In this document: in pieces, positions 36,101 to 45,257 of the stretch
Layout: each line of letters starts with the position of its first letter
Numbering within the stretch: position 1 is the stretch's first letter
NCBI GenBank assembly: GCA_947073545.1
Contig: CAMTMP010000006.1
Location: 96,514-160,513 of the forward strand
Direction: 5' to 3'
Source: an uncultured bacterium
GTDB lineage: Bacteria > Bacillota > Clostridia > Lachnospirales > Lachnospiraceae
Length of the DNA stretch: 64,000 nt
Made by a program: the position numbers and the translations under genes
Notes under the pieces: model-generated
Seen by the model: only the letters and a program-made list of their open reading frames with translations
What the model was told of the DNA's origin: nothing
Database searches by the model: none

Positions 36101-36177
36101 TTACCGATCTGGGATATCGTTTGTTTGAGAGGTTGATAAAGAAAAATTTGGATTTTGCGGAGATATTAATTAAGTAA
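33148..36177 (+). CDS. DUF4145/HEPN-like - P-loop NTPase - HD phosphohydrolase fusion
   Basis: A 1009-residue multidomain protein. The N-terminal ~140 residues resemble DUF4145 (HEPN-related), with G104-NYGG-H109. A P-loop NTPase follows with Walker A GLPGTGKN (276-283) and Walker B VLFIDAV (352-358). A helical region without clear repeats spans ~480-820. The C-terminus is an HD domain of the YfbR nucleotidase type: H849 (SVSEHSF), H882-D883 (LIHDMAEAELGD) and a late Asp in AKVARDINL. This could be a sensor that unleashes nucleotide hydrolysis, as in some anti-phage systems. AAGGAG at 33134-33139 supports ATG 33148. It overlaps the upstream gene by 20 bp, so it is co-translated. Confidence 0.8.
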   Translation: MMTQDYSKLNNSLDKMERIMGITEKRMSFDAVIVECDPDYAVIKARKIVEGICRYLVLTNRLIKDDNSIRNATLETYLKQFLRNREDLFPKNIIINIETIQKYGNYGGHFQTGSVISARDVSICLSTLGVILDWFNTEYDPEAMRFESFFMSPASNTGNKSEQSKTKGENAGPHHELVRKEKATFTPQPEYARKAEVEREEISLLVKALSYKFSYNIYERIASEEQYVQFNSLANKMFRHSVSIFKHGKEVKDVYDKSTYIIEQLTSGKRIIQVRGLPGTGKNMLLQLAFYKMLGEFQEGSSNYFPLYISVNYYEQLIYQKGDVQKQIRDIMEQDIGEYLDYVQGDKSIKPVLFIDAVREHQISNVIVENILSELIKPLGKVSRIISIDAGLVKSKARIKKVITVASGDDGYCSIFVKAISTNNKIEVMEFIDCVLKMYQYEISAGEIYDVVKELGYSELDIFLVRLLTKEMFHNLHFENVTLSEIYEKMALAEFAGDEEKLFEVSEQIFRYTFDETYRFSDMEKAGAMWALAHKHHSFMEFLIAFYFVSQLRAYKSQKDFMFFQVMLTSMSNQFVSSFLQNDYTLQVTVVEFVSEHYGAFNVHQKSNAAYWMGRITYKNLSNMVLTFLTSEFSKLKLLVKTNNKNVQENLDNHFLFRSVCTGLLSRGQANMMDEYLCIVVTNDIANALNRGTAIEYFGDSFQLAAHNTYYLDTDLTIGERALIKLNERIEASLYLRNGKFVENNLVTMLTILQARIQNKSKELKFDIIPYVHKALEYLNTYKTKPQNVASSKIIMYFDSIKEDVECYLDQEKFDVAPLVYNKYRGLKDVKRRQWIEHEVYDPESVSEHSFSAWLMAVLFLPEECNLEGYIKKEILDMILIHDMAEAELGDKVIPLNEPTNELESQNYVMKKLFLKGTYPDIANLTYYYNVWTGYYNGININAKVARDINLIQTVYTFLEYYCRYRERFTEDDLETWMAEEGNLITDLGYRLFERLIKKNLDFAEILIK

Positions 36178-36210
36178 GCAGCTTACAGACAAGAGAAAGG
36201 GACAAACGAG

Positions 36211-38988
36211 ATGGATTATATTATTAAAAAATTAAATTCCTACATAGAAGTCAGCGAAGTAAATTCGGTCGACAGGCAGACGCTATTAAAAGAACGAATT
36301 GAGTACATGAATTTTCTGAGTCTGGGATACCTTTGGAACCAGACGATTAAAACGATCAGCGTTGAGAACAGGAAGAAGATTGTCGAAAACCTGAATAAAA
36401 TGTCTATAGGCGAAGTCGTGGATGCGATTAGAAAGCTGGATGTAAATCAATGTTTTGCGACTAAGAAGCAGTATGCTGTTTTTAATAAATATCCTAAATT
36501 GAGAAATCAGCTATTGGGGCATGGATATACACATGGCGATCAGGAATCGGAACTTGAAGAGGCGCTTGAGGTGTTGTATCAGGAGCTGATTGCGCTACCC
36601 TTTTTTCAAAAAGAATTCGACATAGTGAGTGTGCATGATAATAGAGACGGGAAATATCAGGGAATAAGGTACTCATCCAAGGATGGGGGGATACCCCTTA
36701 AATGGACATGCCCTGCGGAAATTTTGGGTGTTGATATTTTGCCGGATACCATATTTTTGCTTGACAACAATATGGGCTATTATTGTATATCACCGTTTGT
36801 TTTTATCTACGATAAAGGTGAGAATGTTTATGTATTTCAGTCATTAGAAGATAAACTGTCGGGAAATGTTAAACTTAATCAGTTATTTAAAAGCGGAATA
36901 AAGAATGTTCTGGTTCCCGAGCTGGTAAACCTGTCATATGAATCAGAGAGAAGGCGGATCAGCTCAAACGGAACAATTATGAATTATTTTGACAGAAATT
37001 ATGGGAAGTACATAAGTGTTCCCTTACAAAAGGACATAAAGGATTTTTTGAAGAATAACAGATCAAACATACAGGCTACTATATGGGGAAATGGTGGAGT
37101 AGGGAAAACGGCATGTGTCCAGAGTGTATGTATGGAGCAGTTTGAGGGACTTCAAAGTGATTTTGCGTACATTATATTTGCAAGTGCCAAGGATAGAAAA
37201 TATGATACAAGAACGGGAAGACTGGTAAATATTACCAATATAAGAAGTTATGAGGAAATCCTAGATTATATAATTGCGGTTGTATACGATGAGGATGGTC
37301 ATGGTGGAATTGCTGCTAAGGAAGAGAGGGTACTGTCGATTACGAACAGAGTTCTTTTGGTTATTGATGATTATGAGACTTTTGAGGATAAAGAAAAGGA
37401 AAAAATACAGCAATTTATCAATAAGTTAAATTTTGATTATTTTAGAATATTGATTACGACCAGAAATAAGCGGTTTTCAACATGAGTGGAAATCAAGCTT
37501 GATGAGCTGAGGGAAGATGATACTAAGAAATTCTTGGAAGAAATATTCCGCAATGAATATCCAAAATATTTTAAGGAAATCAGCCGAGTGTTGAGTGATC
37601 GGGAAAAACTGGCTGTCATACAGGAAGCGACATCCGGCCGTGTATTGTTTCTTTACCATTTTGCCAATTTATTTGTTCAGAAAGGAATGAGCAATAGGAT
37701 TGTTGAGGATTTGAAAAGCAGCGATAATGCCAAAGAGTTCCTGTATGGTAAACTGTATGATTACCTAGGAAAAACAGCCCAGATGGAGTTTGTGGTTATC
37801 TCTCAGATTGCAGGAGAAAAGGATTTGATTTTCAAGGAGAGTGTCCTTCTGTATATTTTGAGTGAAAAGGATAAAGAAGAGCTAAACAACGGTCTTTTGG
37901 AGCTGGTAGAACAGAAGATCATTGAAAGATACGATGAGGAAAATTACCGGATTTATTCACAGGATATATTTGAAAGGATGGAAAGCTGCTATCAAAATTC
38001 GGAAACTGTTTTTAAAGATAAGATCAAAACAAAAATAAATACGATTGGTGGAGCACGAATAAAAGGTACTGTGTATGAAGCACTGCTTGAAGAAGCAAAT
38101 GCAAGCAGGAGCAAGGGTAACGTTAAAGATACGCTTCAAAAATATAAACATATACTAAATGAGAAAGAATGTCCTAAGGAAATCAAAAAAAGGGCTATCT
38201 TAAATCTAACCAGTTATATAAATATTAATTTAATAGATAACGAGCAGACAATAGCTATATTTGAGGAATACATGGATAAACTGGAGTTCCATGATGATGT
38301 TGACATAGTAAAAATGTATGTTCAATATTTGTGGAGGGCTGATGAGACTGCGAAAGCAAAAGCCTGTGATATATTAGAAAGATTTTTTTCCAAAAAGTAT
38401 CATAGGAAGACAGATAAAAAATATATAGAGCTGTTTGCTATGACTGTACATTATTGTAGCCATAATGTTATGGAAAATACGCCGGAAAAGGTTAAAGTTA
38501 GTGCGGAGAATCGTATTTTAAATGAATATGGGAGGGAGTTGTTTGACTGGATATCAACGAGAACATTCGATGAGTATAAGCCGTCAGAAAGACATAATAT
38601 TTCTCTGGCATTAATTGCTACGATTAAAGTAGCTATTGACCTCACAAGACAGGGATATGATAAAACGCGTTTGATCGAAAAGATCAAAAAATTTGGATAC
38701 AGTAATTTCAATGAACTGTTTAGAAAACAACTGAAAGGATTACAGGTTGGTAATAAAAATAGCTATATTTCCGGAGAGGTTGTTGAGGCATGTATAACAT
38801 ATGTTGCCAGATATTATCTTCTGGTGGATATAAAAAATATTGGGAGGGCAATTATTCATAATACGGAGTTTAATTCTCAACAGAAACAGCCATATAGAGT
38901 GGGTGAAGTTGTTAAAGCTAAGATTATAGGACAGAATGATCAGGGATATATTTTGTCGTTAAGGGCTGTGGAGAACTCTGAAAGGTAA
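36211..38988 (+). pseudogene. HEPN-STAND NTPase gene split by an in-frame TGA
   Basis: The two reading frames 36211-37485 and 37486-38988 are in the same phase, separated only by TGA at 37483-37485. Joined they give ~925 residues: an N-terminal HEPN-like helix with R98-N-xxxx-H104 (KLRNQLLGH), an NB-ARC/STAND NTPase with Walker A WGNGGVGKT (292-300) and Walker B VLLVIDD (381-387), the ITTRN motif just before the stop, then LDELREDDTKKFLEEIF (winged-helix side), helical repeats, and a C-terminal S1-like segment (YRVGEVVKAKIIGQ...GYILSL). The second half has GTG directly after the stop but no ribosome binding site. Likely a nonsense mutation; an assembly error, readthrough or two-part translation are alternatives. 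Confidence 0.75.
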
Positions 38989-39032
38989 GCGATATTAAAC
39001 AAGAGAGAAAGTAATGGATGCCTCAAACAAAT

Positions 39033-39234
39033 GTAAGCGTCAAAATAAGGCAATGCAGAACCTCTGGACTGACGAACCAGGCATGGAGCGAATAGCATGA
39101 TATCTCTTTAAAAAGCTATTATTACTGAATCGCAAAGATCCGGAATCTGGCGCTTACGGGTGAGCTGATAATTGGAGCCTGATAGGAGAGGCATAATACC
39201 GATACTGGTGTGGCGGTGGCGAAACACCGTATAC
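39033..39234 (+). other. Structured intergenic RNA candidate
   Basis: The 463-bp gap 38989-39451 holds no gene. Within it, GTAAGCG (39033-39039) pairs with CGCTTAC (39151-39157), enclosing CTGG/CCAG (39064-39080) and AATAGC/GCTATT (39091-39120). Farther on, ATAC-GGTGT pairs with ACACC-GTAT (39202-39232). A strong terminator follows at 39263. This could be a small RNA or a long 3' UTR. It matches no riboswitch, 6S, tmRNA or group II intron end that I know. Confidence 0.4.
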
Positions 39235-39262
39235 TGACATAAAATTATGTAAAAATTTGAAT

Positions 39263-39318
39263 AAAAAAGAGGCAGGATTGTGAACCGGAAATATGATTCA
39301 CAATCCTGCCTCTTTTTT
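39263..39318. terminator. Strong bidirectional terminator
   Basis: A perfect 22-bp stem (AAAAAAGAGGCAGGATTG onward, with its complement at 39297-39318) with a 12-base loop and T6 on either strand. It separates the NTPase cluster from the glycan locus. From 39319 to 39451 only AT-rich sequence with two TTGACA hexamers (39402, 39419) and no matching -10 is seen. Confidence 0.9.
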
Positions 39319-39451
39319 GGCATTAAATGCTTAGTGTAAATGACTCTAAATCCCTTATTTATTATAAATATGCGTTAAAATAAGTGAGATTTAGATAAGT
39401 TTTGACAAGATTAAGTTTTTGACAGGGGACAGAAACAGAGGCGGCAGTGCG

Positions 39452-41317
39452 ATGAATAGAGGATGTATATATTTTTTTTATGACAAAGATGGGATAGTAG
39501 ATGATTATATACCGTATCTATTGGACGATTTGACTAAAAATATAGATGAGCTGGTCATAGTATGTAATGGAAAATTATGTGAAGAAGGGGAAAGGATATT
39601 TAAAAAATATACGACAGAAATTATTGTCAGACCAAATGAGGGGTTGGATGTTTGGGCATATAAAGCGGGATTAGCCCGTTTTGGCTGGGATAGGATTGAG
39701 CAATTTGATGAACTTGTTATGTTAAACCATACAATTATGGGGCCGGTTTATCCCTTTCGTGAAACATTTGAAAAAATGGCGGGCAGAGATGTGGATTTCT
39801 GGGGAATAACGAAACATAACAAGATGGATGAGGATATATTCGGTATCAATCCATATGGTTACATGCCGGAACATATACAATCCCATTTTATGGTTTATAG
39901 GAAAAAGCTGCTGTGCTCGAAGGAATTTCAGAATTACTGGGATAACTTTAGAAAGGTTAGTAATTATAGAGATTCAGTTGGGTATCATGAATCTTATTTT
40001 ACGAAATATTTTTCTGATCTTGGCTATAAATGGGATGTTTCTGTAGATGTTGACGACTTACAGGACATGTCAGACAATCTTGGTTTTTACTGTATCCGAG
40101 AATTGATTGAGAAAAGGCGCTGCCCAATTTTCAAAAGAAGAGCTTTTTTTCATGATTACGGACAGTTTCTTGAAACGACAGCCGGGCAGGTAGTGTTTGA
40201 ACTCTATAAATATTTAGAGGAGAACGAGCTGTATGATACGGGGATGATTTGGCAAAATATTCTCCGGACCATGGATCATACTGATGTAGCTAAAAATCTG
40301 CATTTGGATTATACGCTTCCTTCTAAAATTTCGGGACAACAAAAAGAAGAACAACAAAGGCGAAAGATTGCTCTTTTAATACATATTTATTATCTGGATG
40401 AATTTGACAAGATGATGAAATATGTAAAAAATATACCAGCGTATGCGGATATTTATATAACAACGCAGACGAACGAAAAGAAAGAGGAACTGGAAAAAAA
40501 ATGTGGTGTGCTGCCGAATAAAATAAGCGTAAGCCTTGTTAAAAACAGAGGGCGGGATGTTGCTTCTCTGCTGATTAAGGGCAGGGAGCTGATCGGGCAG
40601 TATGAATATATTTGCTTTATACATGATAAGAAAGTTACGCAGGATAAGCCGGGGACAGTAGGGGAAGGTTTTGCGTATAATTGTTATGAAAATGTCCTTG
40701 GAAGTAAAGAATATGTAGAAAATGTAATTGATCTATTTGAGGAAAATAGCAGATTAGGGGTATTATGCCCACCGAAACCAACGCATGGCCCGTATATTCT
40801 TAGCTTACTGGGAACGTGGGAAAAGAATTATTATAACACGGTTGAATTGTTGGAAAAGCTGGGGATAGAGGTTCCCATTGATAAATTTAAAGTGCCGATC
40901 GCACCTCATGGTTCCTGTTTTTGGTTTAGAACGGAGGCAGTTAGAAAACTATTTGAGTACAATTGGGATTATGAAGACTTTCCGGAAGAGCCGCTTCCCA
41001 TCGACGGTACGATTTCGCATGCGATAGAGAGGTGCTATGCCTATGTTGCTCAGGATGCCGGGTTTTATGCGGCGGTGGCTATGACTGACGAGTATTCCAG
41101 AATTGAGTATACGACATTGATGCATTATTCTGTGACCCATGTAAATCAAGTCGTTAACTCCATGAATGGAGGATATAAAGTTAATTTTCATGGATGGGAT
41201 TACCGGATTAAATATTTTTTGAGAGCGATTTTGCCTAAAAAAGTGTTTGTCAGCGTGATAAATGCGAAACGGAGAATCATGGGACCGCATAAGGTGTATA
41301 GGTATGAGGATAATTAG
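39452..41317 (+). CDS. Rhamnan synthesis protein F (RgpF)-like glycan protein
   Basis: A 621-residue protein of the RgpF family, which acts in synthesis of rhamnose-rich cell wall polysaccharides. Typical stretches are IYFFYDKDGIVDDYIPYLL near the N-terminus, GLDVWAYKAGLARFGWD, ELVMLNHTIMGPVYPF, FWGITKH, PEHIQSHFMVYRK, NRGRDVASLL, YICFIHDKKVTQDKPGTVGEGF and APHGSCFWFRTEA. The repeated architecture suggests two GT-like modules. ATG 39452 begins the family-typical sequence, with GAGG upstream; the frame is open from 39419. First gene of the surface glycan locus and paralogue of the protein at 45729. Confidence 0.85.
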   Translation: MNRGCIYFFYDKDGIVDDYIPYLLDDLTKNIDELVIVCNGKLCEEGERIFKKYTTEIIVRPNEGLDVWAYKAGLARFGWDRIEQFDELVMLNHTIMGPVYPFRETFEKMAGRDVDFWGITKHNKMDEDIFGINPYGYMPEHIQSHFMVYRKKLLCSKEFQNYWDNFRKVSNYRDSVGYHESYFTKYFSDLGYKWDVSVDVDDLQDMSDNLGFYCIRELIEKRRCPIFKRRAFFHDYGQFLETTAGQVVFELYKYLEENELYDTGMIWQNILRTMDHTDVAKNLHLDYTLPSKISGQQKEEQQRRKIALLIHIYYLDEFDKMMKYVKNIPAYADIYITTQTNEKKEELEKKCGVLPNKISVSLVKNRGRDVASLLIKGRELIGQYEYICFIHDKKVTQDKPGTVGEGFAYNCYENVLGSKEYVENVIDLFEENSRLGVLCPPKPTHGPYILSLLGTWEKNYYNTVELLEKLGIEVPIDKFKVPIAPHGSCFWFRTEAVRKLFEYNWDYEDFPEEPLPIDGTISHAIERCYAYVAQDAGFYAAVAMTDEYSRIEYTTLMHYSVTHVNQVVNSMNGGYKVNFHGWDYRIKYFLRAILPKKVFVSVINAKRRIMGPHKVYRYEDN

Positions 41318-41334
41318 GGAAGGTAATACCTGAT

Positions 41335-42102
41335 ATGAAAGAAATATATGAATATAAAGAAATGATATTTAGTTTGGTTAGAAGAGATTTGAAAGGTAGG
41401 TATCGGAATTCTATCCTAGGTTTTTTTTGGACATTTCTAAATCCTTTGGCGCAGCTACTAATATATACGTTTGCTTTTTCTGTTGTTATGCCTATGCACA
41501 TTGAAAATTATTATATGCATTTGTTTGTTGCGCTTGTACCATGGATTTTCTTTTCAGTGTGTTTTACAGGAGGAGCACGGGCAGTTATTGATCAGCAGGA
41601 ATTGGTTAAGAAAATATATTTTCCAAGACATGTTTTGCCGATTGCTTTTACAACGAGTCAATTTGTTAATATGCTGTTAACATTTGTTGTAGTATTTGTT
41701 GTTCTTCTGATTTCCGGTATGGGAATCAATATAAAATCTATATGTTTTTTTCCGCTAGTTGCGGTAACTCAATATATTTTTGCATTGGGAGTGACTATGA
41801 TCTGCAGTACTATTTCGGTTTATTACAGAGATATGGAGCAGATTTTCGGAATTTTATCCATTGGTTTAATGTATGCTTCGCCGGTGGTTTATTCTTTGGA
41901 ATCGGTACCGGAACAATATAGACACATATTATCGTTAAATCCAATGACAATAATCATTGTGGCATACAGAGACATTTTGTTTTATAAGAAAGTGCCGGAT
42001 CTTCATGTATTGTTTGTTACTTTTTTAGCAAGTTTGTGCTTCATGATTATAGGGTGGTGCATTTTTGAAAAGAAGCAGAGAAGGTTTGTTGAGGAATTTT
42101 AA
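41335..42102 (+). CDS. Polysaccharide ABC exporter permease (Wzm-like)
   Basis: A 255-residue ABC-2 type permease with six membrane helices. Conserved parts are LVRRDLKGRYRNSILGFFWTFLNPLAQLLIY at the cytoplasmic N-terminus, WIFFSVCFTGGARAVIDQQELVKKIYFPRHVLPI and MYASPVVYSLESVPEQYRHILSLNPMT. Together with the ATPase gene that starts right after its stop, it exports a completed lipid-linked polysaccharide. Confidence 0.92.
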   Translation: MKEIYEYKEMIFSLVRRDLKGRYRNSILGFFWTFLNPLAQLLIYTFAFSVVMPMHIENYYMHLFVALVPWIFFSVCFTGGARAVIDQQELVKKIYFPRHVLPIAFTTSQFVNMLLTFVVVFVVLLISGMGINIKSICFFPLVAVTQYIFALGVTMICSTISVYYRDMEQIFGILSIGLMYASPVVYSLESVPEQYRHILSLNPMTIIIVAYRDILFYKKVPDLHVLFVTFLASLCFMIIGWCIFEKKQRRFVEEF

Positions 42103-43308
42103 ATGAATATATTGGATGATGAGAAAATTGCAATACGGGTGAAGAACGTGTCGAAAAGCTTCAGGCTGTATTTTGATAAAGGGCATATGCTCAAAGAAAA
42201 AGTTTTGTTTAAAAATAGGGGACAGTTTGAAAAACATGAAATATTAAATGATGTAAGTTTTAACATTTATAAGGGAGAAAGCATAGGGCTAATCGGTAAA
42301 AATGGCTGTGGTAAGAGCACGGCGCTAAAGCTGTTAACGAAGATTATTTATCCTGATAGTGGCAGCATTGAAGTAAATGGCCGAGTAGCAAGTCTGCTGG
42401 AACTTGGAGCGGGATTTCACCCTGATTTGTCGGGGCGGGACAATATATATATTAATGCTTCCATTTTTGGTCTTAAGCGGAAGGAAATAGATGAGCGTGT
42501 TAATGACATAATTGCTTTCTCAGAATTGGGAGAATATATTAATAATCCGGTAAGGACTTATTCTTCTGGAATGTATATGAGGCTGGCGTTTTCGGTAGCG
42601 ATAAATGTCAAGGCAGATATATTGTTGGTGGATGAAATATTGGCAGTTGGGGATGCGTCATTTCAGGAAAAATGCCTAAAAAAAATTGAACAAATTAAAA
42701 AAGAGGGTACAACGATTGTACTGGTTTCGCATTCTATGGATCAGATACAGACGGTATGCGACAGGTGTATCTGGATCAATAATACGAAGATTGCAGCGAT
42801 GGGAGATACAGAGAATGTAATAAAGGAATATATAACGTGGATGAAACATGGGAAAGAAACGCAGGAGGAGCAGAATACAAAGGAACAAAGTCCTGTAAAA
42901 AATCATTGCATAGATCAGTATACGGCAGAACTTATTGATGTAAACGGGTGCGACAAACGTATATGGCATGCAGGCGAGAAGATGAAGATAAAAGTTTTGT
43001 TTCGGTATGAAACAGAGGCGTGTGTTAGGGTGAAACTAGAGATAGTACGTTTTGACGGAATAAGAGTTTATGGTGAGACATTTGATAATGATGGCACAGA
43101 ATTTGCGGTCAAAAAGGATAATCAAGTAGAGTTTGAAATAGAAAATTTGAATTTATTGCAGGGAAAATTTAGCATGATGCTGTATCTGACAGATAGTTTG
43201 GGAAATACAGTAGGAAGTGTTGAGCCATTTGCGGAATTTGATGTATTAGATTCTAAGGACAGGCAGGGAATGGTTTATTTAAATTGCAGGTGTATTTCTG
43301 GAAGGTAA
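42103..43308 (+). CDS. Polysaccharide ABC exporter ATPase with C-terminal glycan-binding domain (Wzt-like)
   Basis: A 401-residue ATPase. Walker A is GKNGCGKST (65-73), the signature YSSGMYMRL and Walker B ILLVDEILAVGD. The ~150-residue C-terminal extension (from about residue 260, with YTAELIDVNGCDKRIWHAGEKMKIKVLFRY) has the beta-sandwich pattern of the Wzt glycan-binding domain that recognises the modified chain end in E. coli O9a. The presence of that domain means the exported chain is probably capped; candidate capping enzymes lie at 47875 and 48794. It starts at the base after the permease stop. Confidence 0.92.
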   Translation: MNILDDEKIAIRVKNVSKSFRLYFDKGHMLKEKVLFKNRGQFEKHEILNDVSFNIYKGESIGLIGKNGCGKSTALKLLTKIIYPDSGSIEVNGRVASLLELGAGFHPDLSGRDNIYINASIFGLKRKEIDERVNDIIAFSELGEYINNPVRTYSSGMYMRLAFSVAINVKADILLVDEILAVGDASFQEKCLKKIEQIKKEGTTIVLVSHSMDQIQTVCDRCIWINNTKIAAMGDTENVIKEYITWMKHGKETQEEQNTKEQSPVKNHCIDQYTAELIDVNGCDKRIWHAGEKMKIKVLFRYETEACVRVKLEIVRFDGIRVYGETFDNDGTEFAVKKDNQVEFEIENLNLLQGKFSMMLYLTDSLGNTVGSVEPFAEFDVLDSKDRQGMVYLNCRCISGR

Positions 43309-43375
43309 AAAGTAAAGCGGAAAGTTTAGGAACGGTTATAGAAGAGTAAAGAAAAAAGAGAAGGGAAAAACGGAA

Positions 43376-44203
43376 ATGAAAGTATTAGTCACAGGAGCGG
43401 CTGGATATATTGGCAGACATGTGGTAGACGAGTTGCTAAACATGGGGCATGAGGTAGTGGCGGTTGATATTGTTTCTGAGGGAATAAATGAAAAAGCTCA
43501 GTTTTTGGATGTTGATATATTTTCAGGGGATGAAGATGTTTTTGATCAATTAAATAGGCCAGACGCTTGTATTCATCTGGCATGGCGAGATGGCTTTGTG
43601 CATAATTCTGCAGCACATATGAGCAATTTATCATCACACTATAAATTCTTATGCAGCATGGTTGATGGAGGATGCAAAAGAATTGCAGTCATGGGGACGA
43701 TGCATGAGGTTGGGTTTTGGGAGGGAAAGATTGATGAGCATACTCCCTGCAATCCACTCTCTCAATATGGCATTGCCAAGAATGCTTTAAGGCAGTCGCT
43801 ACTGTTGTATGCGAAAGATAAAGATGTAAATATATATTGGCTTAGAGCCTATTATATATTAGGTGATGATTTAAAAAATCATTCGATTTTCACGAAATTA
43901 TTACAGGCAGCACAGGAAGGTAAAGAAGAGTTTCCGTTTACGCTTGGACAAAGTAAGTATGACTTTATAGAAGTGAGGGAATTGGCAAAGCAAATTGCAA
44001 CTGCGAGCACGCAGGATAAATATACGGGAATCATAAATGTGTGTTCCGGAGATCCGATTTCTCTTGCTGATCGGGTAGAGCAGTTTATCAAGGAGAGAGG
44101 ACTTAAAATCAAGCTTATTTATGGGGCATTTCCTGATCGGGCGTATGATTCCAAAATAGTGTATGGGGATAACGCAACCATTCAAAAAATAATGCGAGGC
44201 TAA
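43376..44203 (+). CDS. NAD-dependent epimerase/dehydratase family protein
   Basis: A 275-residue extended short-chain dehydrogenase. The NAD-binding motif is GAAGYIG at the N-terminus and the active-site pair is YGIAK (Tyr-x-x-x-Lys). It probably makes or modifies a nucleotide sugar for the glycan; the product cannot be predicted. It is somewhat short for the family (about 300-340). GAAGGGAAAA precedes the ATG. Confidence 0.85.
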   Translation: MKVLVTGAAGYIGRHVVDELLNMGHEVVAVDIVSEGINEKAQFLDVDIFSGDEDVFDQLNRPDACIHLAWRDGFVHNSAAHMSNLSSHYKFLCSMVDGGCKRIAVMGTMHEVGFWEGKIDEHTPCNPLSQYGIAKNALRQSLLLYAKDKDVNIYWLRAYYILGDDLKNHSIFTKLLQAAQEGKEEFPFTLGQSKYDFIEVRELAKQIATASTQDKYTGIINVCSGDPISLADRVEQFIKERGLKIKLIYGAFPDRAYDSKIVYGDNATIQKIMRG

Positions 44204-44237
44204 CACAATTGGGGAGTTAAGAGGAGGGGGACGTGTA

Positions 44238-45257
44238 TTGGAGAAAAAAAGGATATTGTATTTCGATGCAATCAAATTCGTTGCGATAATATTTGTCTTT
44301 GTATGTCATTTTGCAAGGACGTTGGAAAGGTATCATATATCATATGGTTTCAAGATTTTACCAGATGCGTTGTTCTCTATCTATACCGGAACTGCTGGCA
44401 GCGTTTTATTTTTTATTGTAAGTGGAGCTGCGTTAATGCATGTGTACCAGGATCAGATTAACTTGAAAAGCTATTTTATGAAAAGGGTCAAAGGGATTTA
44501 TCCGATGTTCTGGATATCCTTTATTATTTTCTTCTGCATACAATTTTATACGGGGGGGGGGTATGACAAAAATATTCCTTTGTTGAGAAGCATATATACA
44601 TTGGTTGGAATGGATGGACTGGCTGAAAACTTCTGCGCGACATTTTATACGGTTGGCGAATGGTTTCTCGGAATTATTATTATATTGTATATATTGTTTC
44701 CTGCTTTAAAGAAATTTGTTGATGAATTTCCCAACGCGACATTAGCGGTGAGCTTTTTGACAGGGATTATTGTAGACTATACATATAGTGCTGGGCATGT
44801 AGATATTACCAAGATATTTGTAGTATGGATTCCGGTATTTGTTTTGGGTATGGTATTTAGTAAAAACATGAAAACAGTTAATAATTGTATGGTTTTGGCG
44901 TCGATGGTTTTATTAACAGTATTCACAGTTTTTGATTTGGAATTTATAAATACAATGACCAGAATTTATATCGTAGGAATGGCACTATTTTTTTTATTAG
45001 TATATTTATTTAATAATATTGAAAACCGTGTATTCAGGATAGTTAGCAGCTTCGTTAGCAGATATACGTATCCTATATTTTTAGTTCATCATAGGGTCAT
45101 GATTATTTTTATAAAAAAATTTTCGAATCATGTACTTTCCGCAGGTGAGGTGGTATGGCTTTTCATTTTTGTGATTCTTATGACAATGGTATCATCGTAT
45201 TTAGTCGAGCGGATAACCAACGCTGTTTTGGTCCTATGGAGGGAAAATGATGCATAA
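44238..45257 (+). CDS. Membrane acyltransferase (acyltransferase 3/OafA-like)
   Basis: A 339-residue protein with about ten membrane helices. The N-terminus carries YFDAIKFVAIIFVFVCHFARTLE, with the conserved His of the acyltransferase-3 family. It should O-acetylate (or similarly acylate) sugar residues at the membrane. Start is TTG at 44238 with GAGGAGGGGG upstream. It overlaps the next gene by 11 bp. Confidence 0.85.
   Translation: MEKKRILYFDAIKFVAIIFVFVCHFARTLERYHISYGFKILPDALFSIYTGTAGSVLFFIVSGAALMHVYQDQINLKSYFMKRVKGIYPMFWISFIIFFCIQFYTGGGYDKNIPLLRSIYTLVGMDGLAENFCATFYTVGEWFLGIIIILYILFPALKKFVDEFPNATLAVSFLTGIIVDYTYSAGHVDITKIFVVWIPVFVLGMVFSKNMKTVNNCMVLASMVLLTVFTVFDLEFINTMTRIYIVGMALFFLLVYLFNNIENRVFRIVSSFVSRYTYPIFLVHHRVMIIFIKKFSNHVLSAGEVVWLFIFVILMTMVSSYLVERITNAVLVLWRENDA

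Noticed and set aside
37483..37503. Selenocysteine at the TGA of the STAND gene
   Set aside because: ATCAAGCTTGAT just downstream is a palindrome with only a 4-bp stem, no SECIS-like hairpin is seen, and homologous positions in NB-ARC proteins are not redox sites.
39064..39120. Hammerhead-like core (CTGACGA ... GAA)
   Set aside because: The stem between the two core strands does not close directly on GAA and the position after GAA is T rather than A, so the hammerhead fold is not supported.
39402..39424. Two TTGACA hexamers as promoters for the RgpF-like gene
   Set aside because: Neither has a -10 like sequence at 16-18 bp; left unassigned.
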